A DNA stretch of 64,000 bases from Watersipora subatra (taxonomy: Eukaryota > Bryozoa > Gymnolaemata > Cheilostomatida > Watersiporidae), in assembly GCF_963576615.1 (NCBI RefSeq), contig NC_088709.1, positions 13,460,764 through 13,524,763 of the forward strand, in the 5' to 3' direction. This document shows, one piece after another, positions 38,888 through 57,100 of this stretch. Position numbers and translations under genes: made by a program. The notes below the pieces were generated by a model. It had not been told where the DNA came from, searched no databases, and saw only the letters and a list, made by a program, of their open reading frames with translations. How positions within the stretch are numbered: position 1 is the first letter of the stretch; each line of letters starts with the position of its first letter.

Positions 38888-39003
38888 CCGTAAAACCTTT
38901 AATTGAACGCCACCTCTATTTGAATGCCGCCTCCAATTGACCAACAATACAGAAGAAGGGTTGAAAAATAGAGCGCCATGGCGTTCAATTAGAGGTTTTA
39001 CGG
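38888..39003. mobile_element. 116-bp TIR MITE next to the ELAV stop codon
   Basis: TA-flanked element with inverted ends CCGTAAAACCTTTAATTGAACGCC and GGCGTTCAATTAGAGGTTTTACGG. Relatives are at 57390-57486, 14503-14640 and 16920-17020. It starts 14 bp after the ELAV stop codon, so it lies in the 3' UTR or the adjoining intron. Confidence 0.85.
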
Positions 39004-39017
39004 TAATTATAACTAAC

Positions 39018-43330
<4,313 letters not shown>

Positions 43331-43990
43331 GATCTATTAAAACCTCTGCACTTTGCTTGTCAATTGATGCTCAAATTAACATTAACAACTGATGCTACCA
43401 ATACTACAATCCACCTAGTGAAACAATTAAAATAAAAACAATGCTTTGGCGCGATGAGTAAAGAATGTGACAGTTTCAAGGCCTTGACTAAGCACCCTAC
43501 TAACAAAACAGCCAAATTGTACTTACAGCTAAAATGAAAAATACTTATGCTAGCGATTTGAAGTTGTGAAATGATAAACTTCCTACTGTATAATCATATT
43601 GTATTTCCAACTTCTTATATATTGACTAACAAAACTCTAGTATGATTGTTTTCGGACAACTTTTTCATAAAGATTTTTATGAGGCTGGTCATAATTAAGT
43701 TGTTTCCCCCATTTGCCAAAACTTGCTTGGCTGGGTGAACGGAACTTTCCGGATGATGCATTTAACATAGCCATCTATCGAGAACCTGCCTGTGCTCTCT
43801 CCAAAAATATTGCAGAACCACAGGCTCTGTGTTGTGCACAGACAGACTACCTTTACAGCCAAATGTTGATCCTTCTCTGTTTTGTCATAACCGTCTTTCA
43901 TGCAACTTCTTGCTCATGGTTAGCAACGCCAGCAATATCAGACCTCTCAGCTTCAGTGACATGTCATCTAATTGCTTTTCAAGAATGGTC
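43331..43990. other. ELAV upstream region or intron
   Basis: No supported gene. Open frames at 43695-44090 on both strands match nothing firm; they may belong to the retroelement remnant to their right. Confidence 0.4.
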
Positions 43991-44004
43991 AGTACTATTA
44001 TTAT

Positions 44005-44036
44005 TATTACTATACTTATTATTATTATTATTACGA
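44005..44036. repeat. (ATT)n microsatellite
   Basis: A run of tattattattattac units; other ATT-rich runs lie at 44179-44213 and 44640-44700. Confidence 0.8.
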
Positions 44037-44318
44037 TTATTGCTGATTTTTCTCAGTCCTAGCTGGTATTGGATACTGGGATCTTGCTAGAGATTTTTTA
44101 AGCTGAAATTTGCAAGATCCTCTTTGATATTCTCGCCGATCCAAGATCTTTCAAGAGGTTTGTACACTGTTTGCTTCATTATTATTATCATTATTATCAT
44201 TATTATTATTATTGTTAGAGTTTTTCTTCACAGTCGTGTGGCGGTAGGTGACTGGTTTTAGTCCATGTTGAGTTCGGGCCTTAACAAAAGTCCAAAGGAT
44301 CCAACATCTTCCTCAATT

Positions 44319-44640
44319 CCACTAAGAGAGGACCTTCCTCAAAATGTGAGCTGTTCCTAAGATGGCTGTCTTCTGTATAGTCTCAAAAGACATGTTCACT
44401 CCCACCTCAGCCAAGTGTGCTATATGCCTCATTGATATTGTTCCGAGTGCACCAATTACTATTGGTATCACTTCTGTCTTCACCTTCAACAGTCTGTTTG
44501 TCAGCCCAAGCTCGTTGTATTTATCAATCTTCTCATCTTCCTTCTGTACTACCCTTGTGTCTCCAGGTATTGCTATGTCCATGACCTGACATTGTTTGGT
44601 TTCTTTGTTTATTAGTATTAGGTCTGGTCTTCTAGCTTCA
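44319..44640 (-). pseudogene. Retroelement C-terminal fragment (EARRPD domain)
   Basis: The minus frame encodes IEARRPDLILINKETKQCQV, MDIAIPGDTRVVQKEDEKI, KYNELGLTNRLLKVKTEVIP and VIGALGTISM. This text is very common at the C-terminus of invertebrate non-LTR retrotransposon proteins (nuclease-like region). The protein upstream is missing: the frame begins inside an (ATT)n tract. A remnant, not a host gene. Confidence 0.75.
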
Positions 44641-44720
44641 ATTATTATTGTTATTATTGTTATTGTTATTATTATTATGATCATTATTATTATTATTATT
44701 CTGTTATTATTATCATTATC
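44640..44720. repeat. (ATT)n microsatellite abutting retroelement remnant
   Basis: attattattgttattattgtt and similar. It begins exactly where the EARRPD frame loses homology. Confidence 0.8.
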
Positions 44721-47700
44721 AAGTATTTTACTCTTATTATTCTTACTATTCCCTTAATAATTTCATGTTATAATTATTGCATTATTATTTTATTATTGCA
44801 GTTTTTCATTGAATGGGTCCTCGACATAGTTAATTAATGGATGCTACCGCAGTCTTCATATAACTGAAGTGCTCCTCTCAATATATTTTTGCGCCAAAAA
44901 GGCAATTTTCTAAAATACTTCGAATAGAATTTTAGTCTCTACTTAAGCCAGGTATGCAGTAAAACTGCTTCATATTTGTTTAACGTCTCAATTGTTATTA
45001 CTATTATTAATAGATTTGAAGTAAAAAACTAGCAGTGCTCATAACCCGCTAAGTACATCATATCGTTTTAGTGGTCACTACATCTACCAAAGCTGTATTG
45101 TAGAGTTTATGTTGCCTTCATACATGGCTGTTATTCTTTTGTGAATCTACAGCTATACTTTATGTACTTGTATGTGTGAGTGAAAGCGACGTCGAACAGC
45201 CTTTTGTTCGACAGATTGAAAACAATCTGGTAACATATGCTGAGTTAGCGTTAGCAGCTGAGTATAGATAGGGGTGACAGGAGTCTTATCTCCGACAGCA
45301 TATGGTCATTGATAAGGTCAGCGCCTCTGTCTAGTACGGCAGCAGTCCGTGCAGTTATCGTTTAATTAGCCGCACACTTCAGCTTTTAGCTTTCTCAATT
45401 GGTAGTTTTACTCGGCGCAGTCGCAGGTGTATCAATTTCTGATACTTTACAAGGATTTCATAATGCGTGTACTTGTTAGTTTTCCTAACACTCGGGCTTC
45501 CTGGTCGATACAGTTAACTGATTGCTTTGTTCTGCCTCTTCTAACACGCTGCTTTTTTATCTTTCAAATGATTTTCATAATGGAAGAGATAATTTGGCTG
45601 AATAGATTTGTTTGTTGTGAGTGAAATGTAATCGGTCTGCGTGTGAGGAATTATTAGGCCACTCTAGACAATCTGTGGCAGATGCTTGATAAACCAGATG
45701 AGTACTTCAGCCGACACAAAAGACTTTCACAGTTGCCAGTGCAAAGGGAAGGAAACAGCCCTTAGCATTCAACCTCCGTGAGCATGTGCAATCTATAGGT
45801 GTAATATGGGTGCCAGCAGCTACCTGATATTTTCAATCTTAAAAACATTTTTTATTCTTGTATAACTCTAAGGTATTCATTGAGTCCCACTCTTTCAGCT
45901 ATTTTTGAAAACTTGGTGGCGTTTCAGAGTTGCAGTCTGTCCAACAACTATATGACTGCCACCTAGCCACCAAAAGCTCAAGGTTAATAACGTCAAAAGC
46001 CACACCAATCTTAGTTTTGACAAAACTACCCTCGAAATGTCTGTCTGCGATAAAATTTATACTGAACCTACGGAAACACTGTTTTAGATCTAAGTGTATG
46101 TCGTATCTTAATCACATTTTTACCGAGTAATATGACTTTTAGGGTTTTACATTTTTTTTTATTTATTTATTTTTCAGTCAGCATCAGTTTTTTATGAGCA
46201 TATATACAAACATTTTATTTTTCTTACTGAGACAAATACACACACTTACTTACTTAGTTGTAATAGCTCTGTGAATATATTGCAAAAAAAATCATTTGCT
46301 AAATATGACGCATTCGCTAAATGACCATTTTTAAATGAATCCATTATAACAATTCAAACCAACTTCAATCTTTTAATTGCATTTGTTTTACCAAGCTTAG
46401 GTTAACATAATCAGAAAGAAATTACTTAACTGTTCGCTGTCATTGATGATGCCTTGTTATGACAGCAGCGGATGATAAGACAGAACAGGAGTAACTAGCT
46501 AATTTCAGTTAGTCGATGAGCACCTGGTTCAGTGCAAGTTATTAACTAAATACGTCTGGAGACAGGGTAACAATAGTGAAAGTTACAACTACTTGTAAAA
46601 TGAACGTGTAACAATTTACGAGCAGTTATTTGATCTGAATTTAACATTCTACAATCGTTACTTTTATTTTCTACTTTCAAAAGAGTTTAATAAACTTTGG
46701 ATGGTAGAAAGAGACTATTTGCTTTTGAGCAGTCGTGTGTTTGCTTTTACCACTAATGGCCCCTGAATAACACAAAAGGAACATCTTAAAATAATTCACT
46801 CAGTAACCGCGAGGTGGCCAATGACATAGTCCCTTGTATTGTGCACCTTAAGTATCTAAGGGAAAGGCTCATCCCTCCTGTTTATTCACTCAATTGTCAT
46901 GGCTGATTTAACACTAGATTTTTATTGCTCAGATGAGGGTTGAGACAGCTCTCTTTGTTGTTTTAAATCACTCACAAGTTTTTCTCAAATAATAACGGAG
47001 AGCCATAAGGCGTGAGTTATAAAACTGACTAGCATTCGTGTCACACACATAAAAAAGGTTATTACCATTGGCCATGTTTCTGCATTACATCGCTTCTCTG
47101 CCCTGCCAGTAGGAGACAGAAGCAAGAAGGAATATTTTTACAATTCCAAAGCATTATTGCGTGACAATTTATTCACAACTCTACGAAGGAAAGACGAGCC
47201 AGGGCAGGCCCAAACTGAGATACAAATATGTAGCTAAGCGTAACATAAACTTGAGAGAATCAGAGCAAGAGAGGGTTGAAAACAAAGCTGCATAAAAGTC
47301 AGCGATAAAGCTCAAACCATACGACAGTCATCGTTGAAATGATTGACTGCATGAAAGATAGAGTTGTGCGATGTTAAGTTTTTACGAAAACTTTTTGAAA
47401 AGGTTTCATTATAAAAAAGAAACGCTTGCTGTATTTTCTGCTCGCTCCCCCTAAGATAATGCCAAGAATGTTTTTACCTGTCGGTAAGAAAGAATAGTTA
47501 ATGCACGGACTCAGTTGCAGCAGGTTGTATAAGCTCGGTCAGATATTGACAAAGCAATTAGCAATATTGGGTAAATATCGGCAGCGGTATGAATAGTCTA
47601 ACCTAATTAGTTGTGGGTAAGTCCTCGAGTAACTAGATTACTTGCTTCTCTCTGCCAATGTTGACAAAGACACTTAATAACCTCACGACATCGCATCACA

Positions 47701-48325
47701 ATCCTATCTCCTCGACTATCTATTGATAAATTCATAAGCTTAAAGTCAGCGTTTAAGCCCCTGCCACCATGAGTCACGCAACTTTACCTGCTGCCATAGT
47801 TTTATTTATATGCTTTCTAGTATCTATACCGACAGTCTCTGCCAAACATTCTGCGGTACAATAATTTAGTAAGCTGTTAGAAGTATTTTCACTAACTTAT
47901 CTTGCACTAAAATTTGTTCCATGTTATAAAGGGATTATCAAATCTTACAAGATAAAATAAATTTAAATTTCAGATAAGTTTTTGCTGTCTTTAATTCTTT
48001 CATGCCTTACTCGACTCTTCCTATTGTTAATTTTGAGTTCTTTTTAGCTGTTAGAGTTTTGATTTTTACAGAAGTATGCGTTAACATGTTAACATATATG
48101 TTAACATGTTAATATGTATGTTACTACCTAAAGTATGGCAGAGTGGTCAACTTGTAATATAATTTGATAAATTCAAAATTCCAATTCGACTTCACAGCGA
48201 ACCAAAGATTTAGTCGCTATGCGTAGCAACTAGTAGCCTACCAGACGGATAGTCTTAGACAAGCTGCTATCAAAACAATGACTGCAACATTCAACATTCA
48301 AAATAACGAGATGTCTGAAGCTTAC
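44721..48325. other. ELAV upstream or first intron
   Basis: No supported gene. A palindromic stretch of gttaacatgttaacata type lies at 48083-48125. Short open frames here match nothing. Confidence 0.4.
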
Positions 48326-48420
48326 CTGCATCTGGATAGTGTTTCTGTTGTCTCTAGATATATCTAAAAAGTAGACTGAAGATCTGAAAAGCGTGTCGTC
48401 TCGCTGTCTTGTTCTGTCAG
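48326..48420 (-). promoter_or_regulatory. Candidate alternative first exon of ELAV gene
   Basis: The minus strand ends in CCAGATGCAG with a good donor, GTAAGC. Splicing to exon 2 (phase 0) would give [12 protein letters not shown], an alternative short N-terminus. The 5' limit of the exon is not visible; the end given is arbitrary. Confidence 0.3.
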
Positions 48421-48859
48421 CGCTGTCAGGGTGATTAAAAAGTGAAAGATATGTAATTGTGATGCTTTGTCTATTAAATTGATTTACGTCTGTAGATAAA
48501 GTTTCTGAAAAGATCTGTGATCACTGAAATAAGCTACCGTGTTACGCGGAGACACCACTTCTGAATTGATGGAAAGAGAGAGTTGAATAGTGTCTTAGAA
48601 TCGATAATCTCATATTCCTCCACGCTCATTTCAAGTATCGCTATGGAATCCAATAGGTATGCACGCTTTGGGAGTGGAGCCTATTCATTGGACAGACAGT
48701 CTCGTGGTTGGACCAACAGCTGTGTTTGACTACAACGCATGCGCTAAGTTGTTGATAGCAATCTTTTTACAGTATTTTAGCTGAATATTTCTGTTTTTTA
48801 AATTTGGAAACAGCAAAAATAATTGAAATTTGACATTAACGTTAACATTAACAATTTGG

Positions 48860-49930
48860 CATTAACGTATGACACACTATGCAAAAGATTTAGAATATTA
48901 CAGGTTATATCATTAAATACAATATAATAAAATAAAGTGAAATATAATACAATTTAATTTCATATAATGTAATTTAATATGTAATACACACAAAATTATT
49001 TTATACAACTTTATACATTATACTATTATATATTGTAATAAAAGATTTTGCTTTATTTCACGCTATATTAAATTAGGCTTATATCGTATTACTATATAAT
49101 ATAATTTGTATATGATTAGATAAATATTAGGCTTTAGAAGTTATTGTAATATATTGTGATGCAGTATTCCGTATCATATTAAAAGATTTATTTAGTGTTT
49201 TACGCTTGTTGTATTGTAACATACTCAATATATATAAAAGTTTATATTACACTAAGCATTCTAGATTATTCTTACACATATGGAAAATTACAGTTTTCGG
49301 TTTTTGATAAAATGTTTTACCTGTTTTATAATACAATTTGATGCACAATAGTATATAATTTTAGATTTATAGCAATATGCAGTTTGAAATAACCAAATAG
49401 ACCATATCATATTGTATTACTGTTTTGAATATTATAATTCAAGCAACATATGTACATTTATTCTACTATAGTAGGTATATCATAATATATATTGTAGCTC
49501 CTATTATACCGCACAATGTCACATATATTACGGTTTTTGAACATATCAAATTAGGGTGCCCTACATTATTTTATGTTTACAATACTATTAACAATACTGA
49601 AATATGCAGCATCTTATTAAAATACGAAAATAATGCAATTGTAAAACAGCCTACACTTGAACAATAAAATACAACAATTTAATATGCGTATACATAATGT
49701 AGTATAACATGCAATATAATAAAATAGCTTATTATATTTTAGTTTGTGTTATAAAATATTAAATATGTGGTACAGTATGCTGACACTTAGATTAAGAAAT
49801 AATATAACTAAACATAATATAATAATATATACAGTAAAATTAAGTACACTTATAGGACATATAGACTTTCTAAGACCATCTTTTATTCTAAAACTGTATG
49901 TCTGCTTTATAACCTTTATATGTACATTGA
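48860..49930. other. Strongly AT-rich tract
   Basis: About 1 kb dominated by ataatataat/tataatgtaat words without clean period. Open frames here are composition artefacts. Confidence 0.6.
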
Positions 49931-50737
49931 TCTCTCATTTTAGCCCAACTTTCTAAAATCGCTGAATGCTGTTTAGGAAGCTAGTTACAAAACCCGCTGA
50001 CTAACACATGTAAATAGGAATTCACGATAAAAATATAAACAGTCTGTTGAATGATCCAGTAACTAGTACTAACTCCACTCAGAGTCAGCCAAAAGCATAA
50101 AAGACAGAGCTAATAGGGTTGATCTAGAATTTTCTTTATCAGTTGTGAACTACCAAACAGCAGTTGAACACTACGACCCTAACAACTCTCAATATTGCCA
50201 ATGTTACCAGATAGTTTTTTGGTTTTCTGTCAAACAAAAGACTGTTCAGTGTTACTTTTACTCTCAAATACAAGTACATAGAAGTATAGTGGTAGATTCA
50301 CAAAAGAATAACAGTAAGGTACAAAGGCAATATATACTCTATAATAGTACAGCATTGGTAGATGTAGTGGCCACTAAAACAATATGATGTATGGCTTGAG
50401 ATTTCACAAGCGAATACTGCGTTGTCGTCGTTTACCACGCCATGATCATTGTTAGTTTCTACCCCTCGAACTTGCAAACGACCAAAGTAATCCAATAGAA
50501 TTGTCTTACCAAGTGTCATGCCTGCGCCGGGCTAAAACAAAGAAACATGGCTGAGAGGCTAAACAAATACTTGAAAGACGCACCACAACCCTGCAAGGTA
50601 TATTGTCCTGTATTGATTAATGAATTAGAGAAAATTGCCATCAATACACACACAATTTGTATATAGTTTCACTCTAAACTATCTCTGCGCTGGCCAGACT
50701 CTTATGGTATATTTCATCCATCATAGCTGCTGCCCTT

Positions 50738-51682
50738 GAATTCTCCGAGTGAACTTGTTAAATTTACCAGAATGTATAAAGACAGTGGCTAGACATTCAG
50801 AAGTACCTTTGACTTCTCCGAGTGAAACGGTTAAATTTACCAGAATGTAGAAAGACAGTGGCTAGACATTCAGAAGTACCTTTGACTTCTCTGAGTGAAA
50901 TTGTTAAATTTACTAGAACGTAAAAAGACACTGGCTAGACATTCAGAAGTACCTTTGACTTCTCCGAGTGAAATTGTTAAATTTACTAGAATGTAGAAAG
51001 ACAGTGGCTAGACATCCAGAAGTACCTTTGACTTCTCCGAGTGAAACTGTTAAATTTACCAGAATGTAGAAAGACAGTGGCTAGACATTCAGAAGTACCT
51101 TTGACTTCTCCAAGTGAATCTGTTAAATTTACCAGAATGTAGAAAAACAACAGATAGACATTCAGAAGTACCTTTGACTTTTCTGATTGAAACTGTTAAA
51201 TTTACCAGAATGTAGAAAGACAGTGGCTAGACATTCAGAAGTACCTTTTGACTTCTCCGAGTGAAACTGTTAAATTTACCAGAATGTAGAAAGACGGTGG
51301 CTAGACATTCAGAAGTACCTTTTGACTTCTCCGAGTGAATCTGTTAAATTTACCAGAATGTAGAAAAACAACAGATAGACATTCAGAAGTACCTTTGACT
51401 TCTCCGAGTGAAACTGTTAAATTTACCAGTATGTAGAAAGACAGTAGCTAGACATTCAGAAGTACCTTTGACTTCTCCGAGTGAAGCTGTTAAATTTACC
51501 AGTATGTAGAAAGACAGTGGCTAGACATTCAGAAGTACCTTTGACTTCTCCGAGTGAAACTGTTAAATTTACCAGTATGTAGAAAGACAGTGGCTAGACA
51601 TTCAGAAGTACCTTTGACTTCTCCGAGTGAAGCTGTTAAATTTACCAGAATGTAGAAAGACAACAGATAGACATTCAGAAAA
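50738..51682. repeat. 73-bp minisatellite, about 13 copies
   Basis: The unit contains ttctccgagtgaaactgtt, aaatttaccagaatgtag, aaagacagtggctagaca and ttcagaagtacctttgac. A subclass with aaaacaacagatagaca alternates with the acagtggctagaca class. Confidence 0.95.
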
Positions 51683-53970
51683 CTAGATAAGAGTTATGCT
51701 GGATGACCTTGAACAAACCCTGAAAAAATTTATTTGCAACTTGAACAGCAAAAAATATGACTGTGTTAAAAACATGGTGGTCAAATTGCTAGTTTTATTT
51801 ACTGTATGTGGGTAACAATGCCATTTTTTTCTAAGCAATATTTTCAACAAAATTAATGTATAAAAAGTGTCACTTTCATAGAATGTTTGTCTCTAGCTGT
51901 TAAACTCAATCACTTGAGAAAGAAACTACGATAGTTGCCACCAAAGTTGACTGGGAATTAGACCACTTGTGGCAGTCAGATGTTTAGTGCAGACCACATA
52001 TTATATGAAATCATTAAGGTATTTGTAGTCATCCAAGCTTATCGTTTAATCCATTCAAATATTATTACAAAGGCAGCAGGTTTACAAAGAATTGCTGATT
52101 TTTAGATCTGCCAAAAGTACCGACTAATATATTACGGTTGAAGAAAGTGAAGTGATAATATAATAATGCAAATGAATTGTGCATCATGCTTTTTATTTTG
52201 GCATGAATACTATAATATTAAACAAATTTTACATTACTTTTTGCAAAACAAAGTTGTGCCACTTTGAATATGCTAGCAACATGAATCTGTAATGTTGAGA
52301 ATGACACTAACTTATAAAAGTCTTGTCAACCAAGAGTTTTTTACGTTTGCGTGTTGGATGAGAGCAGTTTGCATAATTAGCAAAGGTTCCAAACTGAGCG
52401 GGAGCAAAGAGTAAAGGGACAGTAGTGGAACTCACCGGTAGTAGCCACAGTAAGTGCATGAGTATCCGACTACGCAATACAGCTCTTTGTGTTCTATTGA
52501 TTCCAGTTATTTTTTAGTAGTAATTATTTTACATGGATTAAAATATTCCTGCACTGGAGTTGTGTTCTACTTACTTCCAATTATTCGTCTTGATAATAGA
52601 TAGCAAAGGATATTCCTCGAGCTCGTCATATCTCATACAATTGATCTCTTTAATTATGCAGTTGGCGCAGTGTTTGTTGTTCAACTACACAAGAACAATT
52701 ATGTAAACAGAACAAATTGAATACAGGTAGTCGCTTGGCCCGCGCTGTCAATGGTGTGACCGTGGCAAGATGACACAAATTATCTTTTTTCAAAATGTTC
52801 CATTGTTGGAAATACTGAAAGGCTTTGTGGTGTATTTCCTTTGTACTGTCTTTCAGTTAGTTCAATAATATTGATAAGGTAAATGCATAACAAGAGCTTC
52901 CATTTAGCAAACATTTCATTGTATTCAAACAATACTCAGCTAACTGCAACATATGTTCAAAGAAACAAAAAACTCAACACACAAAGAAAGACAATGGGCC
53001 AGCTTATGAAAATATAATTAGAAGTAAGATATTGCTAGTGTCAATATGGCTGAGAAATACCAGGCATCTCATCAACTAGAGTGGGTGTGAATAGAATGGA
53101 CATTTGTTATAGTAAAGCTTTACACTAAAATTTATAAAAATGCATAATTCTGTGGTTTATATTTCTTTCAGTTAAAAAAGTAGAAAAGTTGTTTCACAAA
53201 AAAGACCAAAACTTTTCTGCACCAGTTTGATTTACACGAAATTGCATAAGTTTTACAAAATAACTCTTTTAGGTATATTTTCCAAACCTTCTCAGCATAT
53301 TTTGAATATTTTGGGTTCCAAATAGTTTGGTTTCTTGAGCAACTATAATATCAACAAAATTCTTTGTTTTTCAATGAAAATAAATTAAATTTAAATAAGG
53401 AAGATGTTAAAGATAACAAAAACCTGAGACAAAAAACTGAATAGCTATACGACTTGACTTACGGTAAGTTATGGTGCTTTTTGGTACTAAGTTTTTGAAA
53501 AGTTTTTGTACCTGTCAGACTGCATTAGTTGAATAAAATTTTTTTTTTGTAATAATGTAAAAAATAATTGGGCTAAAAAATTTTTGAGTTTTCTATACAG
53601 TGTTACATTTTTATATTTGTTTAAACAAATAGCACCTCAATCTTTTGGATCGTTTACTCTTTGTTTATCATTACCCAAATCCTATCGAGTCATTGACACT
53701 CATCTACAGGTGTTGTGAGCATGCCCGGAGTCAGTGACACTTATTCACAGGTGTTGTGAACACACTTAAAACATAAATCGATCCCAATGTATAGAAATAT
53801 ATAGTTGTACATATGACTAAAGTAGTTAAAAATAGTACAGTTCTGTGTTTATAAATATAAAAGTATATCACTTATGATATTTTTACCTTTCACGAGACAA
53901 GTATGAAAAGTACCAACAAAAGCATACACTATAGTAGATAGAAATGTGATTGACTAGCTCATGGTAGCGC
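51683..53970. other. Intergenic sequence right of the minisatellite
   Basis: No exon or transposon end could be supported. The right part should hold the 3' UTR of the clusterin-like gene. Confidence 0.4.
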
Positions 53971-54177
53971 CTATGGTACAGGTACATGGTCTAATATCCA
54001 TGGTTTAACCGTTTCTGCCTTTTCTATGACTAATCGAGCTAATCGAGAGATTCCTGCTTCCAGCAATCCCAGCACTCCCATGTCATCCATGCTTGCCGGC
54101 TTGGCTAACGAATATTCCCTCTCTCTATCAAGATGAACATTTATATGTAGGCTGTTAGTACTTTGGTCGTAGGAGGC
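53971..54177 (-). CDS. CLU: Clusterin-like terminal exon
   Basis: Phase 0 in, acceptor ctgcag; 68 codons and TAG at 53971-53973. It encodes ASYDQSTNSLHINVHLDRE, MDDMGVLGLLEAGISRL and ETVKPWILDHVPVP. It has no early Met, so it is hidden from simple frame searches. Confidence 0.75.
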   Translation of the reverse strand, partial: ASYDQSTNSLHINVHLDREREYSLAKPASMDDMGVLGLLEAGISRLARLVIEKAETVKPWILDHVPVP

Positions 54178-57100
54178 CTGCAGTAAGATAAAGAACTGGA
54201 GTTGTCTACTCGATTACTATAGATCTTATAAGATAATTTTCCACTTTAAATTAATCTTTACTATAATGTAAGAGCCATTCATTCATCAGCCAATCCAAAA
54301 CCAAGGCGTTAAGTTATGAAAAAAGATTGCATCATGAAGGATTTGAACCTCCGACACTTGGTTTAGTGGCCCACTGCAGTAACATTTGCACCAATCAACT
54401 CCATTAAACATTATTGAATAATTGTGCACATATTCATGCTTTGTGCTTATCATCTTTCCTGACGATCTCTGAGAGTACACACCTCTGCCAGAAAACTAGT
54501 CTACATATAAATCTCAGTGTTTGTCTTTTTGTTTTATTGTTAAACCCTGTGTCCAGTTATATCAATAAAAATCTTGCAATGAATAACTCGCACTACACTG
54601 GATTTGATCTCAGGACCTCCAGATCTAAACGTGACTTAAACATTAAGCTACATGGAGCTACAATCGTTGGGCAAATAGTCATTACATTGGTTAAGATACT
54701 CACGCTTAAAGTGCCTAACTAGCGCTGTTGACTGTTATGCGTAACGATTGTTAAGCTTTCCCAAAATGCAGATACTGTTTTAGTAAAGATTTTAGTAAAA
54801 ATCTAACTTTCCAGATAATTTACTCAAATTCGTTAGGCACATTAATTATTCTATTATCCGTGCAATGCCGGGCATTCAGTAGTTTTTATTATAATTAGAG
54901 CCGTGTCGGTCCGACTGTAAAAGTCATCCAAACAGCAATAGCAAAAAACTTGTTCCACAAGGGATTGAACATTCATAACGGTCTTTAATTGTATACGAAA
55001 CTGCCAGGGTACTAGTTAATATAAATTACCAACCTTTCATAAAATTGGAAGAAAAAACAGCAATCGATTAGCATTCCACAAAGTCAATCACGGAGCTGGA
55101 GTTGGTGTTTCTAGCACAGTAAGAGGCCGACTACTAGCTATAAATAATTTTTACATTCGCATACACTACAGTGTAGGGATTTTAAAATATATCTTAGCTA
55201 ATACCTGTTGAACTTTAGAATGGTCGTTGATTGTTTGGAGTAGGGGCTGTAATTTAGATATCTGATTCTGGAGTTCTTCCGCTGCTTCCCTCCAGCTATC
55301 ACAATCTAAGGCGGCAAGATAAAATTAGGGTGAGTTACAGTCAAGAGCTTTGTGAGCAGTACATAGATATAAGTACGAAGATAATTATCTCTACTGAAAG
55401 TTATAACTCATTAAAGGTTTTGTCTAAAATGTGGTATGCTTCATCATTGTAACAGCTGAAAAGCATAAAAGTATGAAAATCAAACATGCCAATATATCTA
55501 TACTTTTATTGGAAAATCAGCAATGATTTTAATAGAAAAAAGGTTTTACACATGGTGCCACCTGAAACAATAAAAAAACAATAAATAAAAAGGTATTAGC
55601 ATGTGGTGTTAAAAAATAAAAACAAAAGTTTATACAAAAATTTGAAACTACTTAATTTAGGTGTATATTTTATTTCTTTCGACAAAAGATTAAAAGAATT
55701 AGTAATATAATTGTTGACAGTATCTTTGGTGTTAAAAAAATAAAATCATCACGCCACAAAACTTTAAAATGAATAATTTATTAAATTGTAATATTTTTCT
55801 TCGATCAGACAACAGATTAAACTCTATTCATTTTTAGAATGGCAGCACCAGCACTGTCAGCCTATTGCTATCCAGTGCTGGATGGACAGCAAGTTTATTG
55901 CCTAAAATCTCACAAGGGTCCGAGTCTTTTTCATAAAGAGATAAATATTAATGCACTGCTAATTTTACATCTATGCAAACAGATTTCTGATGCATTTAAT
56001 TTTAAAAACCACAAAGCGTCTGTTATGGTAAAACGAACAAAACATTTTATTCATGTTTCAAAGCGCAAAACATCTCTATCAATTTTGTACTTTGTGCAGC
56101 CAGCTCTGCAAACCTGAAGCAGGTCAGCAGGCTCTGCGAGTCGTGTTCTCGATGAAATGATGTCAAAAGGTCAAGGTCAGGATATTTGTATCCTTCAAAA
56201 TTTTCCAAGTTTAACTATGTGCACTTTAAAAATTTCAAAGGTTAACAACCAAATTAAAGTGACTAAAATACAGATTCATAACAAAGGTACCAACAGAAAC
56301 ACGCAGTATGCTTTGTAAGAATGGGAATGCCTAGCTTATGGCAGTAATTTAAATAATTTTAAAGATTGACAGCCAAAGTAAAGTGAACAGAACTGTCGCA
56401 AGAGAAGTAGAGGAGGGTTTCTCACCAGGTTTAGCCTGGAACTCGCAGCCATCACAGCCCTCTTTGTAATATTGGCAGAACTTCTCTGGTTCAGCTTCAA
56501 GTTCTCTACAGCTTGGCTCATCGGGCACTTTCCTAGGTGCTAAAATCAAGTTATTTAGTTATTACTACCCTCTCTATTTTAGATGCTTGTAACATTACCA
56601 ATTGCCAACTTTATCACAATTACTGAATACAATTTAAGTTTTTGAATTAATTTTTCAAATTGGTATTGTATACAATAAGAAGCTATAGTATTGAGAAATT
56701 TAATAGTTTTCTCTGACAAAAGTTGTTGTGTAGGAAGTGACACTCTCCAATTTATGTAGTTGAAAATGTTTGCTACCAGAGTACTATCATAGTTCTAGGT
56801 GTCAATAATTTTCCCTAAACCTAAATATTGAATGCTTTTAACTTGCAACCTTTACAGTTCAATCGTAAACTAGCCAAATGTAACACTAAAAATATATAAA
56901 AATATGTATTTATTGATATTATTATTTATGTCAACAGAATAGTAGACATGTAATGCTAACCTCAGGAACGATTTGACAAATAACAACAAATGCTAGTACA
57001 TGTACTGCAATATTGCTACGCATCATTATTGTTGTAATGTTTTATTGCGTCAATGCAATACTACAAAGCTAAATTATCAATATTGTGTTGATAATCTATT

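Noticed and set aside
43695..44090. Overlapping frames on both strands (68 and 125 codons)
   Set aside because: No recognised domain and partly (ATT)n; possibly decayed retroelement, but not provable.
50298..50519. Minus-strand frame with GMTLGKTILLDYFGRLQVRG after a good acceptor
   Set aside because: It looks exon-like at its start, but I know no family with it, found no partner exon in phase, and the frame decays into low-complexity sequence.
50548..50599. Plus-strand start MAERLNKYLKDAPQPCK in good initiation context with a possible donor
   Set aside because: The donor (GTATAT) is weak, no second exon was found, and the tandem array follows closely.
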